Assembly: GCA_046542305.1 (NCBI GenBank)
Contig: JBKHBQ010000143.1
Span: forward strand, 1-9,817
Length of the DNA: 9,817 bases
Origin: JBKHBQ01 sp046542305
GTDB taxonomy: Bacteria > Bacteroidota > Bacteroidia > Bacteroidales > 4484-276
Reading direction: 5' to 3'
Position numbers and translations under genes: made by a program
Part shown: in pieces, positions 1 to 6,538 of the stretch
Layout of the letters: every line of letters starts with the position of its first letter
Numbering within the stretch: the first letter of the stretch is position 1
Notes under the pieces: model-generated
The model's database searches: none
What the model saw: the letters and a program-made list of their open reading frames with translations, nothing else
What the model was told of the DNA's origin: nothing

Positions 1-18
1 AATTTTCATTCGCAAATT

Positions 19-99
19 TCTGCAAAAATCATTCGATCGGTGTTAACAAGAACCAAAACTTTGTTAACGAAGTGTAAAATAAAATCGTCTGCAAAAATC
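19..99. repeat. Short direct repeat and AT-rich hairpin downstream of the cytochrome b fusion gene
   Basis: A 12-base direct repeat, TCTGCAAAAATC, occurs at 19-30 and again at 88-99. Between the copies lies an inverted repeat: GTTAACAA at 42-49 and TTGTTAAC at 61-68, separated by 11 bases. The hairpin sits just past the stop codon of the minus-strand fusion gene and could help end that transcript. On the minus strand the stem is not followed by a clean T-run, so this is not a textbook intrinsic terminator. No gene is visible in 1-108. Confidence 0.3.
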
Positions 100-108
100 G
101 TAATATTT

Positions 109-2880
109 CTACCACCCCGGCAGCAAACATTCCTCAGATACATTCTTCAATAATTTTTCGAAATCCCCGAGACTTTGCAGCATAAGCGGCGAATCCTCTT
201 CATGGCAGGTAAGGCACGCGCCGACGGTGAGCATGGATTTTTGTTCCTGAATGTTGAATGGCCGGGTACCCTCGCGGGTGGTGGTCCATCCGGCGGGTTC
301 CTGTAAAAATCCGATCCAGGCATCTTCGGGCAGTCCGTCGTATTTGTTGGGTGCAAATCGTGGTGAAAATTCCCATCTACCTTGTTGTCCTTCATGCACA
401 TATTCAAGTTTTCCCCGGCCGTAGCCGATTGCCAGCGGATCGTTGTGGCACGATTTGCAGCTTCGTCCTTCGCGAACGGTGGTATGTGCTGCGGTAGGCG
501 CGTAAAGGCGGTGGAAAATTTCCTTGGCTGATGCTTGTGGATCATAGCTTTCCATATCGATCGACAGCACCATGCCATTGATGAACGTGTTGATCTTACG
601 ACCCGATTCGCCGGTGGTTTCGGTGCGCGTATCCACACCCAATGCCGGAGGATCGGCCAAAAACATGCCGGTGAACTCCACCCATGATCCCGGCTTGTAA
701 CGGTTTTCGAGCAGGTCGTATCCCTGCAGATCACTTTCATACGCGTTGTGGCAGCCGATGCATTGCGGAGCCCAGGCGGTATGGCAGGATTCGCACGAAA
801 GATCGCCATGTGCCCCGCCTTGGGTGCAGATTTCCGCAGGAGCGATCATCGGAAGGATTTTTCCTGAATTTTTTGTCACCAGCCAGTTGCCGGATTCATC
901 CGCCCAGGTATTGACCATGGCGGTTCCGGATTTTTCGATTTTCAGAAAACGACGATCTTCCGGGTAGCCGCGAAGCTGAAGGATCTTATAGGTTTCCTGA
1001 TCCAGCTCTGCCGCGGTGAGGGTGTTGGCCGGTCCGTGAAAATGGCAGTCCTCGCAGCGCACCTTCACCTGGAACTCCTCGTGGGTGTATAAATTTCCGT
1101 CGCCCATTGCCTCATATGAATTGTGGCAGTCGATGCAATCCATGCCACCCGCATGATGCACGTCCTCGCCGATGTACTCGAACACCCGCTGATCCTGCAA
1201 GAGCCGCAGATCATCGCGCCCATTCATTTCGTCCGCCTCCAGGAGTGTTTCGTGCCAGCCTTCATAGTTTGTCGACAGCCTGCCCGAGCGGCTGTGGCAG
1301 CCAAAGCAGTGGTCGTTCGAAATTTCCAGCGACAGCGCCGGGTGATGCATCATGATGGTATCCGAAAAAGCATCGTCACCGCTCCGGAACAATTCTGCCC
1401 TGGCCGCTTCGCTGTAGTTCAGGTGGCATGCATTGCATCCGCCGCCGCGTGTAAGCTGGTCAATGGGACCATAGCTGGTTTTTTCGTTGCCCAGATGGCA
1501 ATTGGCACACAGGTCACGCAGATGCTGATCGGCAGGCGTATGGCCGATTTCGGTGATCCGCGAAAGAACCCCGGGCACTTCGGCTTCATTAAAAACAAAC
1601 CGGTCAACGCTTACCACGCCACTCAGGGTGGTCATCAGCGTACTTTGAATCCTGTCGGTGATCTCCGGATGGCAATCCGCCGTTCCGCAGGTCCGCGAGG
1701 CAAACAGCAGGTTACCCGGAATATTGATCATCCCCTGATGTGCAAGGTCCTTATCCAGGGTGTAGGGATCGCCCAGGTGACACGAAGCACATCCAATAGC
1801 CACCGGATCGTGCGACGCCGCAAAGCCGGTCATCTTCGCATGACACACGATACAGCCTTCGCGCTTGTTTTCAGCTTCGGCATAATTCACCACCAGGGTA
1901 TCTGCCAATGGCCCGAAAGCTACAGTTTTCACCTCAACAGGAGAATATACATCCTGCATGCGCCAGTCCCACGACCAGTTTTCGCCCCTGAAAAAATAGG
2001 CAACCACCGTGAGCACCATGTAAAAATAAAATGAATACAGGATGATCTGCCTCGAAATCCCCGCAGATCCGGGTCTGAGTTTGGGAACAAGCCAGGTGAG
2101 CACAAGGTATGCAAAAAGGATCAGCAGCAGCCAGCCGGGATGCGTCATCCAGTGCAGGATCTCCTGGAGGCCGAGGAAATACCACGGACCCTTCACCACC
2201 GGGGTGATGTTGTCGTGAAGCGGCGCCCGGAACAGCAAGCTGACGGCTGACACAAAAATTGCGGTGAGCAGAAAAGTGCGGGCTTTGGTCCAGATGGTGC
2301 GGGCATGTTCCAGGATGATGATGGCAAGGAAAATGGTGGCCGTGGCGATATGATGCACGTATAGCAATTGGAAATCCCCCTCGGGGCCGATAAGGCTGTA
2401 CGAAAGCAAATTTCCGATCAGCGGCACGGTCAGCGCCAGCGAATCGATGATGCGGCGGGCCTGCAGGCTGTCCATATCGGCCTTGAGAATAAACCCGGAT
2501 ATCATCACATAAAAAACAAATACCAGGCTAACCACCAGCCGCAACCAGACCCCCGGGCGGGTTTTGTGCGTACGGTCGACCTTGAGGTACTCCCAGGTGT
2601 GGAGGATCGTGAAGATAAGGAAAAATTGCGCGCTCCAGTAATGGGCATTCCGCAGGAAAACGGCGCCGGGATTGGTGAGCAGCATTTGTGTAATCGAAGC
2701 AAACGGATCATTTACATCGAATGGCACGGCCAGGAAAATTCCGCTCAGGACACACACCAGGAAATTGGCAATGGCCAGAAATCCCCAGGTATCGAATTTT
2801 AAACCGGATCCTATTTTTTGCAAGTTGTTTTTCAATGTTTGCGCGGATTGTGCAAACGAAATTAATTCATTTCCTGCCAA
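109..2880 (-). CDS. Cytochrome b fused to a dodecaheme-like cytochrome c domain (Rieske/cytb-type quinol oxidoreductase subunit)
   Basis: This 923-residue protein probably oxidises membrane quinol and passes electrons to c-type hemes outside the inner membrane. Residues 1-300 form a cytochrome b domain with seven likely membrane helices (about 33-52, 79-98, 113-133, 171-192, 202-218, 247-265, 278-297). That number puts the C-terminus on the periplasmic side. Probable b-heme ligands are H80 and H94 in helix B and H177 and H192 in helix D; the helix D spacing (14 residues between) is like cytochrome b6. The quinol-site motif normally read PEWY appears as GPWY (231-234). Residues 340-923 carry eleven CXXCH heme sites (starting at C343, C364, C458, C482, C525, C582, C609, C696, C707, C808, C889) and one CX4CH (C398-H404). 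The start is a TTG codon after an in-frame TAA 24 bases upstream; the first internal Met (66) would remove helix A, so TTG (or the upstream ATT) is preferred. It lies 99 bases downstream of the Rieske gene, same strand. The family call is firm; the electron acceptor is unknown. Confidence 0.88.
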   Translation of the reverse strand: MAGNELISFAQSAQTLKNNLQKIGSGLKFDTWGFLAIANFLVCVLSGIFLAVPFDVNDPFASITQMLLTNPGAVFLRNAHYWSAQFFLIFTILHTWEYLKVDRTHKTRPGVWLRLVVSLVFVFYVMISGFILKADMDSLQARRIIDSLALTVPLIGNLLSYSLIGPEGDFQLLYVHHIATATIFLAIIILEHARTIWTKARTFLLTAIFVSAVSLLFRAPLHDNITPVVKGPWYFLGLQEILHWMTHPGWLLLILFAYLVLTWLVPKLRPGSAGISRQIILYSFYFYMVLTVVAYFFRGENWSWDWRMQDVYSPVEVKTVAFGPLADTLVVNYAEAENKREGCIVCHAKMTGFAASHDPVAIGCASCHLGDPYTLDKDLAHQGMINIPGNLLFASRTCGTADCHPEITDRIQSTLMTTLSGVVSVDRFVFNEAEVPGVLSRITEIGHTPADQHLRDLCANCHLGNEKTSYGPIDQLTRGGGCNACHLNYSEAARAELFRSGDDAFSDTIMMHHPALSLEISNDHCFGCHSRSGRLSTNYEGWHETLLEADEMNGRDDLRLLQDQRVFEYIGEDVHHAGGMDCIDCHNSYEAMGDGNLYTHEEFQVKVRCEDCHFHGPANTLTAAELDQETYKILQLRGYPEDRRFLKIEKSGTAMVNTWADESGNWLVTKNSGKILPMIAPAEICTQGGAHGDLSCESCHTAWAPQCIGCHNAYESDLQGYDLLENRYKPGSWVEFTGMFLADPPALGVDTRTETTGESGRKINTFINGMVLSIDMESYDPQASAKEIFHRLYAPTAAHTTVREGRSCKSCHNDPLAIGYGRGKLEYVHEGQQGRWEFSPRFAPNKYDGLPEDAWIGFLQEPAGWTTTREGTRPFNIQEQKSMLTVGACLTCHEEDSPLMLQSLGDFEKLLKNVSEECLLPGW

Positions 2881-2936
2881 TCGAGGACAAGGCGGGCTAA
2901 TTTATAATTGGTTAAAGAAAAGGATAATGCACTTTC

Positions 2937-2954
2937 TGCACATTTGGATGTGCA
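2937..2954. promoter_or_regulatory. Perfect dyad TGCACAT-N4-ATGTGCA between the Rieske and cytochrome b genes
   Basis: Two perfect 7-base arms, TGCACAT (2937-2943) and ATGTGCA (2948-2954), flank a 4-base centre. The dyad lies about 57 bases upstream of the cytochrome b fusion start, inside the 99-base spacer after the Rieske stop codon. It could be an operator or an mRNA hairpin that sets the ratio of the two products. No T-run follows on either strand, so it is not a standard terminator. The function is inferred from shape and position only. Confidence 0.35.
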
Positions 2955-2979
2955 AAATCGATTTAATTGAATTTAAAGA

Positions 2980-3390
2980 TCAACCTTTCCAAACGATCTT
3001 TACCACGCCCACGGTTTCTTCCATCCTGAAATCAATCTCCGGAAGAGATGCCACCGCCGGCCCTTTTACGGGTACACCCTGCAGGTTGTAGCGCGATCCG
3101 TGGCAGGGGCAGACCAGTTGCCCGCCCTCTATTTCGTTGATCCGGCAGCCAAGATGCGTACATTTTGAGGATAACAATCTGAAAGACCTCCCCTCCTTCA
3201 CCAGGATCACCCGCCCGAAAAAATGAACGCCATCCGGAAGGTCGGGGTCGAGGATCAGTTCCTGCTCCGTAATGGAAAACTCCTGGGTACGCCGCACGGA
3301 ATGATCCCATACGTACACCACAGGCACCAGCAACGCAGCCGCCGACCACCTGAAGAATTTTTTCCGATTGATTTTTTTCCTGTTCTCCAT
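2980..3390 (-). CDS. Rieske [2Fe-2S] iron-sulfur protein of a cytochrome b complex
   Basis: This 136-residue protein is the likely electron-transfer partner of the cytochrome b fusion encoded just downstream: it would take one electron from quinol and deliver it to a c-type heme. The N-terminus is basic (NRKKFFR, residues 8-14) and is followed by one hydrophobic segment (about 15-28), which fits a Tat-like signal anchor with RK in place of RR. Both cluster-binding motifs are present: CTHLGC (77-82) and CPCHGS (94-99). By family knowledge C77, H79, C94 and H97 bind the cluster and C82 and C96 form the disulfide. Ser99 and Tyr101 sit where residues that raise the cluster potential are found in bc1-type Rieske proteins. 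At 136 residues it is short for the family, with a small insertion-free cluster domain. The ATG start has no clear Shine-Dalgarno sequence, as is usual in Bacteroidota. A bacterial Rieske dioxygenase ferredoxin is less likely because of the membrane anchor and the neighbour. Confidence 0.92.
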   Translation of the reverse strand: MENRKKINRKKFFRWSAAALLVPVVYVWDHSVRRTQEFSITEQELILDPDLPDGVHFFGRVILVKEGRSFRLLSSKCTHLGCRINEIEGGQLVCPCHGSRYNLQGVPVKGPAVASLPEIDFRMEETVGVVKIVWKG

Positions 3391-3401
3391 GTTGTGTAGG
3401 G

Positions 3402-3409
3402 CAAAGGTA
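3402..3409 (-). promoter_or_regulatory. Candidate Bacteroidota -7 element (TACCTTTG) for the Rieske-cytochrome b operon
   Basis: Read on the minus strand, TACCTTTG matches the Bacteroidota -7 consensus TAnnTTTG and ends 11 bases before the Rieske ATG. The expected -33 TTG is not clear: TTTC rather than TTTG lies at a suitable distance. If used, the transcript leader would be only a few bases long. Support is moderate to weak. Confidence 0.35.
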
Positions 3410-3449
3410 GAGAAAAAGGAGAAGCAGAAAGGTGGCGCAGATGATCTGT

Positions 3450-3526
3450 TGTTTCAAGCACAAAATCCGAAGCCTGCCTCGACGGCAAGACGCGCATAAA
3501 ATCCAAAACATATTCAGCGCAGCAAA
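3450..3526. repeat. Decayed left-flank copy of the 234-bp repeat
   Basis: The stretch contains pieces of the repeat found to its right: TTTCAAGCACAAAATCC near its left end, then ATAAAATCCAAAACA, then GCGCAGCAAA just before the first good unit. The pieces are interrupted by a GC-rich insertion (about 3470-3495). It looks like a degenerate outer copy, which suggests the array is old and has been rearranged. Confidence 0.5.
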
Positions 3527-3994
3527 ATGACGGTGAAGCCAAATGACTTTGTTCAAGCACAAAATCCCAGACACAAAATCCAAAACAAATTTAAAATTCA
3601 AAAAATTAATGCTCAAAACTTCAGCAAACTATGCTACAGTGCGCCTTTGCAAGAACCTGAATGGCGGTGAAGCCAAATGGTGCAACTACAATAGTAAAAG
3701 CAAAAAATAGCATCACCCTTTCAGTGCTAATCACGGTATTTCCAACGAAAGCGCAGCAAAATGACGGCGAAGCCAAATGACTTTTTTCAAGCACAAAATC
3801 CAAGGCACAAAATGCAAAACAAATTTAAAACACAAAAAATTAATGCTCAAAACTTCAGCAAACTATGCTACAGTGCGCCTTTGCAAGAACCTGAATGGCG
3901 GTGAAGCCAAATGGTGCAACTACAATAGTAAAAGCAAAAAATAGCATCACCCTTTCAGTGCTAATCACGGTATTTCCAACGAAAGCGCAGCAAA
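3527..3994. repeat. Two full tandem copies of a 234-bp intergenic repeat
   Basis: Unit 1 is 3527-3760 and unit 2 is 3761-3994, with exactly the same period of 234 bp. Each unit has two blocks: a 134-bp block and a 100-bp block. Both blocks begin with the same short motif (ATG, A or G, CGG, T or C, GAAGCCAAATG), so the repeat is nested. About 165 bp (3599-3764 against 3833-3998) is identical between the copies, while the first 70 or so bases of the 134-bp block differ at about seven sites. Such a sharp boundary suggests recent duplication or gene conversion. The minus strand can be read through in short stretches, but stops fall inside each unit and no start is conserved, so I do not call a protein. 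No transposase and no clear terminal inverted repeats are seen. Confidence 0.9.
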
Positions 3995-4254
3995 ATGAAG
4001 GTGAAGCCAAATGACTTTGTTCAAGCACAAAATCCCAGGCACAAAATTCAAAACAAATTTAAAATTCAAAAATTCAATTCTTAAAACTTCAGCAAACTAT
4101 GCTACAGTGCGCCTTTGCAAGAACCTGAATGACGGCGAAGCCAAATGACTTTGTTCAAGCACAAAATCCCAGACACAAAATCCAAAACAAATTTAAAATT
4201 CAAAAAATTAATGCTCAAAACTACAGCAAACTTTGCGGCTTTGCGAGAACCTGA
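3995..4254. repeat. Two shortened copies of the repeat (134-bp and 126-bp blocks only)
   Basis: Copy 3 (3995-4128) and copy 4 (4129-4254) consist only of the 134-bp block; the 100-bp block is absent, which is what recombination between the shared short motifs would give. Copy 4 has also lost about 8 bases near its end, where TATGCTACAGTGCGCC is reduced to TTTGCGGC. The first 90 or so bases of copy 4 resemble unit 1 more than unit 2, so the array may have expanded from the inside. Confidence 0.85.
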
Positions 4255-4435
4255 ATGACCCCGAAGGCAAATGACAACCAATGACGCCAAGCAAATAACG
4301 CCGAAGGTAAATGACAGCGAAGAATGGCGCTCACAATCAACCACAACAACCACAACCATCACAACCCGCTTCGCCGGAGCTCAGCGAGGCGAGCAACCAC
4401 AACCACTCACAACCACCCACAACCTTTCCCTCCCT
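4255..4435. repeat. Decayed short-motif copies followed by a CACAAC-rich tract
   Basis: At 4255-4330 the short motif of the upstream repeat recurs in degenerate form (AATGACCCCGAAGGCAAATG, then AACGCCGAAGGTAAATGAC). From about 4331 the plus strand becomes a low-complexity run of CAACCACAAC and CACAACC elements up to about 4429, interrupted by a GC-rich hairpin at 4367-4391. The tract encodes only a Gln/Pro/His-rich frame that crosses the promoter, so it is not taken as coding. From 3391 to 4508 as a whole I see repeats and promoters only, no gene. Confidence 0.7.
4367..4391. other. GC-rich hairpin within the CACAAC tract
   Basis: CGCTTCGC (4367-4374) can pair with GCGAGGCG (4384-4391) in an 8-bp stem with one G-T wobble, around a 9-base loop that contains GAGCTC. 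It stands out sharply from the GC-poor surroundings and lies about 60 bases upstream of the acyl-CoA dehydrogenase promoter. It could be a regulator site or a small mobile hairpin repeat. No T-run follows, so it is not a standard terminator. Confidence 0.35.
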
Positions 4436-4448
4436 GAATTTTCCTTCC

Positions 4449-4478
4449 TTGCTATATTCCCGCACAATACTATCTTTG
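4449..4478 (+). promoter_or_regulatory. Near-consensus Bacteroidota promoter for the acyl-CoA dehydrogenase gene
   Basis: TTG at 4449-4451 (-33) is followed after 19 bases by TATCTTTG at 4471-4478 (-7), matching the Bacteroidota primary sigma consensus TTG-N(about 19)-TAnnTTTG. Transcription would begin near 4484 and leave a leader of about 25 bases before the ATG at 4509. This also supports 4509 as the true start, because the longer open frame would have to begin upstream of the promoter. Confidence 0.75.
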
Positions 4479-4508
4479 CAGGCAATTTTCCAGAAAACTT
4501 TAGAGATC

Positions 4509-6290
4509 ATGTCAAAAGAAAACATTTTGAAAGGTGGTGAATTCCTGATCAAGGAAACGGAAGCAAAAGATGTTTTTATTCCTGAAGAATTTACTGAAGA
4601 GCAACGAATGATTGCCGACACCTGCTCGGATTTCCTCGAACAGGAAGTATATCCCAAACTCGACCGTATTGATACCCAGGAAGAAGGTCTGATGAAATGG
4701 CTGCTTCAGAAATCGGGCGAATTGGGCCTGCTGGGCATTTCGGTTCCGGAGGAATACGAGGGCTTCGACCAGTCGTTTGTAACCTCAATGCTGGCCAGCG
4801 AATACATGGGCGCCGGCTATTCGTTTTCGGTGGCCTACTCGGCACATACCGGGATTGGCACCCTGCCTGTGGTGTATTACGGAAACGAGGAACAAAAACA
4901 AAAATACCTCCCGCGTCTGGCATCGGGCGAACTGACCGCGGCCTACTGCCTCACCGAACCGGGTGCCGGCTCGGATGCCAACTCGGGCAAAACCAGGGCG
5001 GTGCTTTCGGAAGACGGCAAACACTACATCCTCAACGGACAGAAGATGTGGATCACCAACGGCGGTTTTGCCGATGTGATGATCGTGTTTGCGAAGATTG
5101 AAAACGATCGCGTGCTGAGCGCATTCATCGTCGAACGCACCTTCCCGGGCATCCGCTTCAATCCGGAAGAAAAGAAAATGGGGATCAAGGGATCATCCAC
5201 CGTTCAGATTTTCTTCAACGACTGCAAAGTTCCGGCGGAAAACCTGCTGGGACAGCGCGGACAGGGATTCCGCATCGCCCTGAACATCCTCCACATGGGC
5301 AGAATCAAGCTGGGCGGCACGGTGCTCGGCGCAGCCAAACGGGCCATCACCCAAAGTGTTAATTACGCCAACGAGCGTAAACAATTCGGTACGCTGATCT
5401 CGTCGTTTGGCGCCATTAAACACAAACTCGCCGAGCAGGTGGTAAAAACCTGGACCACCGAATCCGCGGTTTACCGCGTGGCCGATCAAATAGATATTAC
5501 CATCGGAAGACTGCTGGAAGAGGGAAAACCAAAGGGAGAAGCCTCCATCGAAGGCATTGCACAATATGCCATCGAGGCTGCACTGCTGAAGGTTTACGGC
5601 TCGGAATCGCTCAACTACATCGTGGACGAGGCCGTACAGATTTTCGGCGGCATGGGCTTTTCATCTGAAACACCCGTGGACCGCGCTTATCGCGATTCGA
5701 GGATCAACCGCATCTTCGAAGGTACCAACGAAATCAACCGCATGCTCGTGGTGGACACCACCATTAAAAAAGCCCTCAAGGAGGGATTCGACGTTACCCG
5801 CTACTCAAATACCCTGCTTAAGGAACTGAAGGAAAGCGGCGTCGGAGAGGCTCCGTCGGATTATTTTGCCGAAAAGAAATATTACATCAGGAACTTCAAG
5901 AAAGTATCCTTACTGTTGCTCGGCGTGATTTCCGAAACTTTTAAGCGGAAACTCACTGCTGAACAGGAAATCCTGTTCAATGTGTCCGATATGATCATGC
6001 AGATCTATCCCGCCGAATCGTCGCTGCTGAGGCTTGAAAAACTGCAGGATCTAAAGGGCGAAGATGCCGTGAAACTTCACAAGGATATTGTGGATATATT
6101 TGTTTATGATGCCGCCGACCTGATCCGCAAAAACGGTTACGACGCCATTAATTCATTTGCCGAAGGCGAACAACAAAAACAACTCAGGAAATATATCGAC
6201 ATGCTCACCGAAGTGGCGCCCATAAATGTGAAAGAAGCACGACGCCGCATTGCCGACAAGCTGATCGAAGAGAATAAATATGTTTTCTGA
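4509..6290 (+). CDS. Acyl-CoA dehydrogenase, long VLCAD/ACAD9-like type
   Basis: This 593-residue flavoenzyme should catalyse the first step of fatty-acid beta-oxidation, making trans-2-enoyl-CoA and passing electrons to electron-transfer flavoprotein. The usual order is visible: N-terminal helical domain (about 26-140), middle beta domain with the flavin signature AYCLTEPGAGSDA (145-157), and C-terminal helical domain (about 250-420) with RKQFG (290-294) and the second signature running from Q377 to M412. The catalytic base is predicted to be E404 in IFEGTNEI. A further helical C-terminal extension of about 160 residues makes it longer than the 380-residue short/medium-chain enzymes and like VLCAD and ACAD9, which favour long chains and associate with membranes. 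The open frame continues 66 codons upstream, but that part is low-complexity and spans the promoter, so the ATG at 4509 (MSKEN) is chosen. The gene appears to be transcribed alone; no ETF or thiolase genes are in view. The family is firm; chain-length preference is inference. Confidence 0.95.
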   Translation: MSKENILKGGEFLIKETEAKDVFIPEEFTEEQRMIADTCSDFLEQEVYPKLDRIDTQEEGLMKWLLQKSGELGLLGISVPEEYEGFDQSFVTSMLASEYMGAGYSFSVAYSAHTGIGTLPVVYYGNEEQKQKYLPRLASGELTAAYCLTEPGAGSDANSGKTRAVLSEDGKHYILNGQKMWITNGGFADVMIVFAKIENDRVLSAFIVERTFPGIRFNPEEKKMGIKGSSTVQIFFNDCKVPAENLLGQRGQGFRIALNILHMGRIKLGGTVLGAAKRAITQSVNYANERKQFGTLISSFGAIKHKLAEQVVKTWTTESAVYRVADQIDITIGRLLEEGKPKGEASIEGIAQYAIEAALLKVYGSESLNYIVDEAVQIFGGMGFSSETPVDRAYRDSRINRIFEGTNEINRMLVVDTTIKKALKEGFDVTRYSNTLLKELKESGVGEAPSDYFAEKKYYIRNFKKVSLLLLGVISETFKRKLTAEQEILFNVSDMIMQIYPAESSLLRLEKLQDLKGEDAVKLHKDIVDIFVYDAADLIRKNGYDAINSFAEGEQQKQLRKYIDMLTEVAPINVKEARRRIADKLIEENKYVF

Positions 6291-6323
6291 TTTTAAAATT
6301 TCGGATGATTTAAAAAGGTTGTT

Positions 6324-6400
6324 CCACCTGAAACCCACACTTCTTAGCCTTGAGCATATGCGGTTATGGCAAAGAAAATTTAGGAGATAACTTCAGGTGG
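6324..6400. repeat. Inverted repeat with 9-base arms in the spacer after the acyl-CoA dehydrogenase gene
   Basis: CCACCTGAA (6324-6332) and TTCAGGTGG (6392-6400) are perfect inverted arms separated by 59 bases. The spacer 6291-6538 has no credible gene, and no intrinsic terminator follows the acyl-CoA dehydrogenase stop codon. The arms could bound a small non-autonomous element or form a structured RNA. No target-site duplication is evident. Confidence 0.4.
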
Positions 6401-6538
6401 GGCAGCCCAAATACTATAGTGTGGTGGTGATGCCAGAGAAATACCCTCATTTATTGCCCAATGGAGCTTTCGTTAGATTCGGTTAATATTTGGTTTAGTA
6501 AAGTAATCGAATAATACCTTTTGTTTTTTAAGAGACTT

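Noticed and set aside
42..68. Firm intrinsic terminator for the cytochrome b operon
   Set aside because: The stem is AT-rich and not followed by a T-run on the minus strand, so it is reported only as a weak hairpin.
1123..2034. Long open frame (303 codons) on the plus strand opposite the cytochrome b fusion
   Set aside because: It lies wholly antisense to a gene with clear heme motifs, and its sequence has no recognisable domain. It is a by-product of the codon bias of the opposite strand.
3032..3616. Minus-strand open frame overlapping the Rieske gene and the repeat array
   Set aside because: It is in another frame from the Rieske gene, starts in repeat DNA and has no domain; the Rieske frame holds both cluster motifs.
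3527..4254. Possible CRISPR array
   Set aside because: The units are far too long, the segments between the short motifs are themselves repeated and not unique, and no cas gene is nearby.
3621..4362. Short minus-strand open frames inside the 234-bp repeats
   Set aside because: Although 234 is a multiple of three, stops fall within each unit, starts are not shared between copies, and substitutions between copies do not look codon-constrained.
4311..4508. N-terminal extension of the acyl-CoA dehydrogenase (66 extra codons)
   Set aside because: It translates a CACAAC-rich tract into Gln/Pro/His-rich sequence, spans a near-consensus promoter, and precedes a start that fits the family's N-terminus.
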